From Symbiodinium natans (lineage: Eukaryota > Sar > Dinophyceae > Suessiales > Symbiodiniaceae), in the NCBI GenBank assembly GCA_905221605.1, contig CAJNDS010000014.1, forward strand, positions 915,920-979,919: a stretch of DNA of 64,000 nt, written 5' to 3'. Below the pieces are notes generated by a model, which was not told where the DNA came from, searched no databases, and was given only the letters and a program-made list of their open reading frames with translations. This document shows, in pieces, positions 58,158 to 64,000 of this stretch. How positions within the stretch are numbered: position 1 is the stretch's first letter; every line of letters begins with the position of its first letter. A program made the translations under genes and the position numbers.

Positions 58158-59256
58158 CTGAAGGCTTAAGTTCTTGCATCAAAACATGCTACTGCGATGT
58201 GCTGAACTTGTACTGTCCAGCCACACTGCCCTTCTGAATCCAATTCCGGTGGCGAGACGTGCACATCAGACGTATTGACAGAAAGCGTCTTTGTCAAGCA
58301 GTATCCTCCTTTTGTAGAAGCCATTGCCAAAGACCAGAAAGAAGGCTGAACATACAGAGATGTCCTTGGCCATGCTCCCTCACAAGCCTCCTTCCCTTGG
58401 CCCGGACTTTGTGGAATCATGCGGAATCGCAGGCTAGGCAAGAGCTTGTCATCAAATAAGCATGTGGCAAAGCCTCCTTGCTGAACACAGGTATGGACTA
58501 TAGGCAATCGAGAAGCAGCGGGCACGCATGTCGAGTGAAGACTTCGCCTTGTCTGCTCTTTGCCTTGATCAGAGGGCACTGGCAAGCTCCATTGCAGACC
58601 TTGTTGAAACCTTGTGGCAAAGCTGATGCTGAAGTGCTGTCAACACAAATACTCACTCATGTCCTGCTAGAGAGGACCAGAAAACAGCGGCGGGAAATAC
58701 ACGCAAACATGCTTCTGGCATTCTGCACTCAAGCACTGTGCCGCTGCCAGCGTCCTCTGCAAGATCTGTACAGTGCACGACATTGTGCACGTTGTTGCGA
58801 CCTGCACTAAGCAATCTTGCGTATCCCTCTGACAACTTCGTGGCGACTCACACGTGGGATTCATTCACAGCACTCTGAGTACGCTCACCATGACAGGCCC
58901 GGATTGTGTCGGGGCGCAAATGCCTGAGAAGTTACGGGAATCACGTCTCAAAAGAACCTGCAGCTCGAAAGCCATCCCATGACTGGTCTTGTGGCTATGC
59001 CGGGCGCAGAGCTTGGCAATTTCAATGTCAAATGGTCCACACAGCTCTCTGAGCCTCGATGTATTGAATGCGGATCTTTCTGGGGTGTCCCGGATGCTGG
59101 ACTTTGCAGGCCTGGTTACCACGTTGTCGCCGCGGACCTGCGAACGCATACTACCGGAAAAAACCACCGCAACTCGGCACTCACTGTGCCATCTGTGCCT
59201 CCATGGCAAGGCACAGGCCCGAAGCTAGCTCTGTGATCATGGAGGCATACTGTGCC

Positions 59257-59480
59257 TCAGAACCAGCATGCAACAGCCCCCTTAAAAATAATCTTCGTCA
59301 GGGGCGGCTCTGAGCGCCTCACACTTGGAAGAACAGTCTTGTACACCTCAACCGTCACAGAAACTGCGCCCACAGTCAATTGCACGGTGACGGTTGGGCC
59401 TCGTAGAAATTTTCCGCCTGGCTTTTCAGCAGCACGTAAGTCTGCATCGCGGATATCTGCAACCTCAAAACAAGTATGTA
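59257..59480 (-). CDS. possible exon, unknown
   Basis: Minus-strand frame with FEVADIRDADLRAAEKPGGK and VTVQLTVGAVSVTVEVYKTV. The alternating beta-strand pattern looks like real protein and is open for about 95 codons. No neighbouring exon joins it convincingly. It could be a C-terminal part of the nucleoside-diphosphate-kinase-like gene upstream. Confidence 0.3.
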
Positions 59481-60283
59481 ACCTGTAATGCATTGGCTTG
59501 CTTGTTACGCTGCCGTTTGCATGAAACGACACTTGTGGTCCCAGGCCCGGCATTCACAATTGCCGACACGACATCTCCCACCTGTGCAATTGCAGACAGG
59601 CTAGGAGCCGTAAAGCCAGGCCGTCACCGCTGCCTTTCCTTCCCGGATTGCATGCGGCCTTGCAGAACAAGTCTTATTGCAAAGGACAGTCACATGCTGG
59701 CGCACACGAAACAACAAGCTCATCGAGGATCGCACCTTATAATGCAAAGCGAGCAACTATCGAATGTTGCTGAACACTCTTTGCTTGCAAAGACCTGCAG
59801 CACGTTGCTGTAACTTTGAAAGTTTCTGTCTCTCAACTGCCAGAGCTTCACAGGTCGGCCTTCTCGCTGTCCAAGCTGACGGCTTCAACCTGAACAGCCT
59901 GAGCGACAGGGAAGACTAGTGGCGACCACTCCTTCGACCCACAGTGTTTCGTCGTCAACTTTGCTCACCGAGCTTGACCGAGGTTGCGAAGCCGAAAGTG
60001 TGGCGATGCCTGGTGCTGCACTTGCCACTCTCGGTCAGAGTCGAAGGTTCGGGGGGCTCGGCCCCGGGAAATTCCCAGGCCCCTCCGGTCTAGGAGTTTC
60101 TAGTTTAGGGCGCCCCACCCCAGCCCATCCCACACCCAGGTCCCTCCTAGCCTGCATGTCCACCGTGGGTCATGTATGGAAACTTCGTTAGCAATCGCCT
60201 GTGCACAAGATCCAGCGGCGAGGCCGTGTTTGTAGTAGATACAAGCAGGATGGCGAACGAACGACGAGACTTCGGTCACTAAA

Positions 60284-60345
60284 CCAATGCAATCTCAAAT
60301 GCTATCAAATGCTAGCCAATGCTATCGAATGCTATCAGATATCAT
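60284..60345. repeat. imperfect tandem repeat of AATGCTATC
   Basis: About six drifted copies of a 9-11-base unit (AATGCTATCAAATGCTAGCC and similar), non-coding. Confidence 0.75.
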
Positions 60346-60529
60346 GCTGCCCAGTGCAAGCACGAGACCTGAGCCGCATCACCCAGAGCTTGCTTCACTG
60401 CCTGCCCAAACGACAGCGTTGGCGCATCCCTTGTTGGACTACCAAGCTGAAGTGGTCCTCCCGCCAGCCCTCGACACCACCCTGGCCTGCCCAGAACATT
60501 CTGGGGCAGACACGTGCTGCACTGACTTT

Positions 60530-60790
60530 CCGAACTCTCCGAAGATTCCTAAGGGCAAGACCAACCAGCTCTATGTGCACGGTCATGTGCCCGCTGCTGA
60601 AGGTCTTCACCTGCCCGAAGGGTGCAGCAACTCGCAAGCACGCTCGACATTCACGACAAGCACCTATGTCACCCGTCACTAAGCTCATCACACGCTTGAT
60701 CGAAAATCCTCTGTCATGAGCAAGACTGAAGAGATTCCCGAGGTCCGCAAGTGCAGTCCCTGCTATGACGGTGTAGACCTCCAAATCAAA
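60530..60790 (-). CDS. nucleoside-diphosphate-kinase-like domain, two exons of a partial gene
   Basis: The first exon (about 60665-60760) reads LGNLFSLAHDRGFSIKRVMSLV, matching the helix and second strand of NDP kinases (..ISRFERKGFKIVAMKM). After a short intron ending GGGCAG, the second exon (about 60540-60603) reads FSSGHMTVHIELVGLALRNLR, matching the SGPVVAMVWEG..AV..WR segment. The active-site NAVHGSD exon and the N-terminal KPDAV exon were not found. Divergence suggests an NME5-9-type (axonemal or regulatory) relative rather than a housekeeping enzyme. Confidence 0.55.
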
Positions 60791-60919
60791 CACACGGCAA
60801 CAGCAAAGTCTTCCAGCCTAGAGCGCCGACCTGCTCGCAATTTTTCTCGAACAAATGTTGGGTCGGCACATCGCCATACGAGATTATCCTCAAGCGGAGG
60901 TCCATATGGCACTTAGCAC

Positions 60920-63900
60920 AAATCCAGCCTAACAACTCAAGGAGATCAAGCATGAGGGCCCAGCTTCAACTTTCGTGCGCATACAGTCAACTCCGCGCCC
61001 TGAGTTCAGGCAGGGAATCAGGGGTTGCACCGCTGAACTCTTACAAGTCTTGCGTGTTGTGCCTTCTGTGCATTCTGTGCATTCTGTTTTGAAGCTGTTC
61101 TGGCGCTAAGCCTTGAAAATTGAGGCAGGGACAATGAATAAATCGTCCAATCTGAAGGCCCCATCTTGGTCATAAACCTGATTTCAAGTATGCAATACAT
61201 CCCCACGACCAGGTCGAACCAAGCTGCGAAGTCAATGAAGATGACAACTTGCTATTGCAACTTGGAAGCTCCGCGTTTTAGGAAGAGGCGCTTGGATTTG
61301 GTGTCGTACCTCGTTGGAGACACACCGATGCAGCGGAGAAAATGCTGGTCCGCAACATTGCATTCAGTGATTGCACTGTCAGTCTAAGGCTGTTACAACG
61401 AAAGCTCATTTGGACTGCCATTGTGCTTGCTGTACACGGTCAGGAGAAACTCCTCCCAACCAACCGCCGAACGCCAAGACATAACGTTGCAAACCAAAAC
61501 AGCCTTCGTCATCTGGGAAGCTTCTTGAACATGTTCACCTGGGCAATGTGGGTTCACATGATGTTCTTCAACATTGCGTATCTCAACAAGTCTCGAACAG
61601 ACGAAATTGTACTTGTACGCATCGGACATTATCTCCTCCAAGATGCAAAAAATAACGCTTGCAATGAAAGCAAAGAACATCATTCTGCAAACTCCTCCGG
61701 GTTGCGGCGGCGACAAACCGTGGCATACAGACGAGAAACCCAAAGTTTGCAAATGTTTGAAGATATGTTAAACGTACGTTTCATGTTGCACGGAATACTT
61801 TTGAACGGTCTTTGCCTTGCAGCTGTCATGTGGGGGCCTGGAATCCAAAACGCTACTCCTCGCAACTTGTCAAAAAACTTGGACAACGCAACACATGCAC
61901 AAATTCAAGACCTACATGTGCCAATGTTTGGCCGAATGTTGGTGTTGGGCCAGTCAGTACGCTAACACATCACGAAGACTGTGCCAAGACTCATCGCGTG
62001 GTTCGCCTACTTTCCTGCCAAAACCGAACATGTCCCACGTTTCAGTCACACAAATGCCAGGTGACCCAAATTTTAAAGTGTAGCATGCAGCTATCCAAGG
62101 CCGCGCTCACACTGTTCAACAAAACCGCGTAAAAGCGGCAAGCTGCTGTCCCTCCCTCTATCCAAACCAGCTGCATACAAGGCATCACGCGAGTATTCGT
62201 TGTATTCGTGGCCCGGCCAACAGGGAGTGCGTCACAACGAAGCAACGAGGAAAAGAAACAGCGAATGTGCATTTTGCACGAGCAACCTGGCATCCAAGGA
62301 AATGTCATTGGGTCTCGGTAAGGCCATACAGATCGAAACAACGGTTCCATCTCATTCTGTAGGCATACGGATGGGCACAGCATTGCATTCAAAAGAAAGA
62401 ACTTGCAGCGCAAACGCGGACGATGAGCTTCACCGCTTACGGATGCCCCGACATTCTGGGATTCTCGGGTGTCCCCGGCTGGAAGTATTGCGCGCGGACA
62501 GCTTGAAGATGATCGAACCAGCTGTACCAAAGAAAGAGACGCAAATCAAAGCACAATCGGCGGACCGACAACGGTCCAAGTTAAATTGACAGAACACTGC
62601 GGCGTGGATGCTTAATAGCCGCGGCTTGGCAACAGGCTGGGCTTCCAAACGGCAATCGAATTCGCACTCACAGTCCCCAGCAAAATACAAGTCGGAAGGA
62701 AGGCTCCGATGTCCCTGCGGTCGACATTCCTGCCAGCGGGCCGCTTTTGCTCAATGCGTCACGGATCGACCGCAACTGCCGTCTGAGTCCCGGCCTCAGA
62801 ACTCTCTGAAACGACGAGGTCGCGATTGAGCTGATTACACAAGGCATCGAGCACAACACGGGCCAATCCGGCTTGTTGAACTGTTGAACTCCTCCGGCCG
62901 CTCGCGCGTGAAGATTCTTTTCCTGAACAATCCAAACTTCATGAAGAACAAACATAGAAGACACACGCGGAAACCTGCACAAGCAAGACTAAACTTCAGT
63001 CTGGTGTACCACGAATTGGCAATTCCCTCGCACGGCACAAGAAGAAGCAACGGAATGGGATTGGCAACTGCTTGTGTCAAAATGATCTAGGTGTGACTTG
63101 ACTTGCACTGCCAGAGAATGACAACAAATTTGTTTTTCTCAGGCAGTCTTAACGGCGCCCACAACAAAAACTGCCTTTTGCACACTTCGCATCACATTTG
63201 CTTGTCTCAGGCAGTTTGCTTAATTGGATGTCGGGCGCACAGTCGGTCACACCTTTTTTCTTGGAGGTAGTGGCAGAATCTCGAACCCTGCCCGATATTG
63301 CAAGCTGTGTAACCACCTCTCACCAAATTGTTTGGAATGATGTTTTTTGGGATGACGACGCACTTCTCAAGTTTGCGCAGTTTTTCCTTCTTATCCTGGG
63401 AGAGGTGGGGGTCAAGAAGGCCGCAAGCCGGCCCCAGTAAAGCTGTGCTGAAACCAATCACGTTGACCCAGAACAACTCTGGTAGATGCCATGTCATCAT
63501 GTACTTCCAGGAGCCCAAGCGCCTTCCCAGCGCGAAGCAAAAAACTTGATTCAAATAGCACGTGAAAAGAAAACGGCATTCGCTGCGAGCGCAACCAAGC
63601 AGGGGCATCATTGCTGACTTGCTGAACAGTGGTGCGTTGCGATGTTTAAAGTCCCTAAACTCTTCGTGTGATGCAAAAACGTGGGGATCTTGCGGGAATC
63701 CACGGGGTTGCTCCGCAGTTCACCCCATTCACTTAGTCGGAGAAAGAGACCGAGTGCATTATTCCCAGTCCGTTGTCTGAAGCATTCCATTGTGGTACAT
63801 GCGTCTTTCACTTAAACAAATAAAATTGGATTTCATGGCTTTTCATGTTTCATGCGTCTTCATGCGTATTCATGCGTCTGTATTTGCGTTGCGCATCACA

Positions 63901-64000
63901 AATTTGCTCTTTTTCGAGGTGCAGCAAAGACCGGCCAACAGTCTACATGCTTTTGCCATCACTTCGCACGGACAACACAGTGCAAATTATGGTCCATCCG
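60920..64000. other. no firmly recognised gene
   Basis: Open frames are short. A minus-strand stretch at about 63318-63500 (FWVNVIGFSTALLGPACGLLD, QDKKEKLRKLEKCVVIP) and one at about 62670-62830 (LRRQLRSIRDALSKSGPLAG) have protein-like composition and could be exons of an upstream minus-strand gene. 63826-63890 is a drifted TTCATGCGTC repeat. Confidence 0.35.

Overview
This window is nuclear DNA of a dinoflagellate, most likely a symbiodiniacean or close relative. Four signs support this. Introns begin with GC, GA or GT and end in AG, and the exons they separate rejoin in phase to give conserved protein families. Many exons are only 25-120 bases long. A complete copy of the dinoflagellate spliced leader lies fossilised in front of one gene copy. 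Every host gene I can recognise lies on the minus strand, as expected of a dinoflagellate unidirectional gene cluster. The species is not decided by the sequence.

Host genes, read from high to low coordinates (the direction of transcription), are: a nucleoside-diphosphate-kinase-like domain (60.5-60.8 kb), an ARF/ARL-type small GTPase (55.7-58.2 kb), a LAMMER/CLK-type protein kinase (16.4-26.2 kb), an aldo/keto reductase lying wholly inside one intron of that kinase (16.8-19.6 kb), a secreted Cys-rich protein (15.8-16.3 kb), a glycine-cleavage H-protein (13.2-14.0 kb), a CaMKK-like kinase (6.9-12.8 kb) with a spliced-leader-tagged retrogene in one of its introns (10.4-11.8 kb), and an intronless ABC1/ADCK kinase (3.7-5.5 kb).

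The middle (28.7-50.5 kb) is a stack of retroelements. An old RLE-type non-LTR element on the minus strand was cut inside its reverse-transcriptase gene by a 16.3-kb Ty1/copia element on the plus strand (30478-46751). The copia element has two identical 143-bp LTRs, a 5-bp target duplication GGTCT, a primer-binding site and a polypurine tract. It was itself cut by a 3.9-kb APE-type LINE (41214-45074, minus) flanked by a perfect 14-bp target duplication. More broken LINE pieces follow up to 50.5 kb.

The most striking content is in the copia element. Downstream of protease, integrase, reverse transcriptase and RNase H, its polyprotein carries about 1000 extra residues. These contain a 2OG-Fe(II)-dioxygenase-like region, an SGNH-hydrolase-like region and a clear KptA/Tpt1 (RNA 2'-phosphotransferase) domain, and a Cys4 zinc-ribbon ORF follows. 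Its Gag has two CCCH zinc fingers rather than the usual CCHC knuckle. Ten or more copies of a 22-base unit that folds into a GNRA-capped hairpin are scattered through the element, in two reading frames and in the 3' untranslated part, so the unit appears to be conserved as nucleic acid rather than as peptide.

The remaining stretches (1-3.7, 19.7-23.6, 26.3-28.7, 53.1-55.7, 57.0-57.8, 58.2-64 kb) are mostly intron-like or intergenic DNA with microsatellites, degenerate telomere-like CCCTAAA tracts and fold-back repeats. Exon boundaries given to the base were checked by phase and protein-family continuity; boundaries marked about are approximate. No family search was run.
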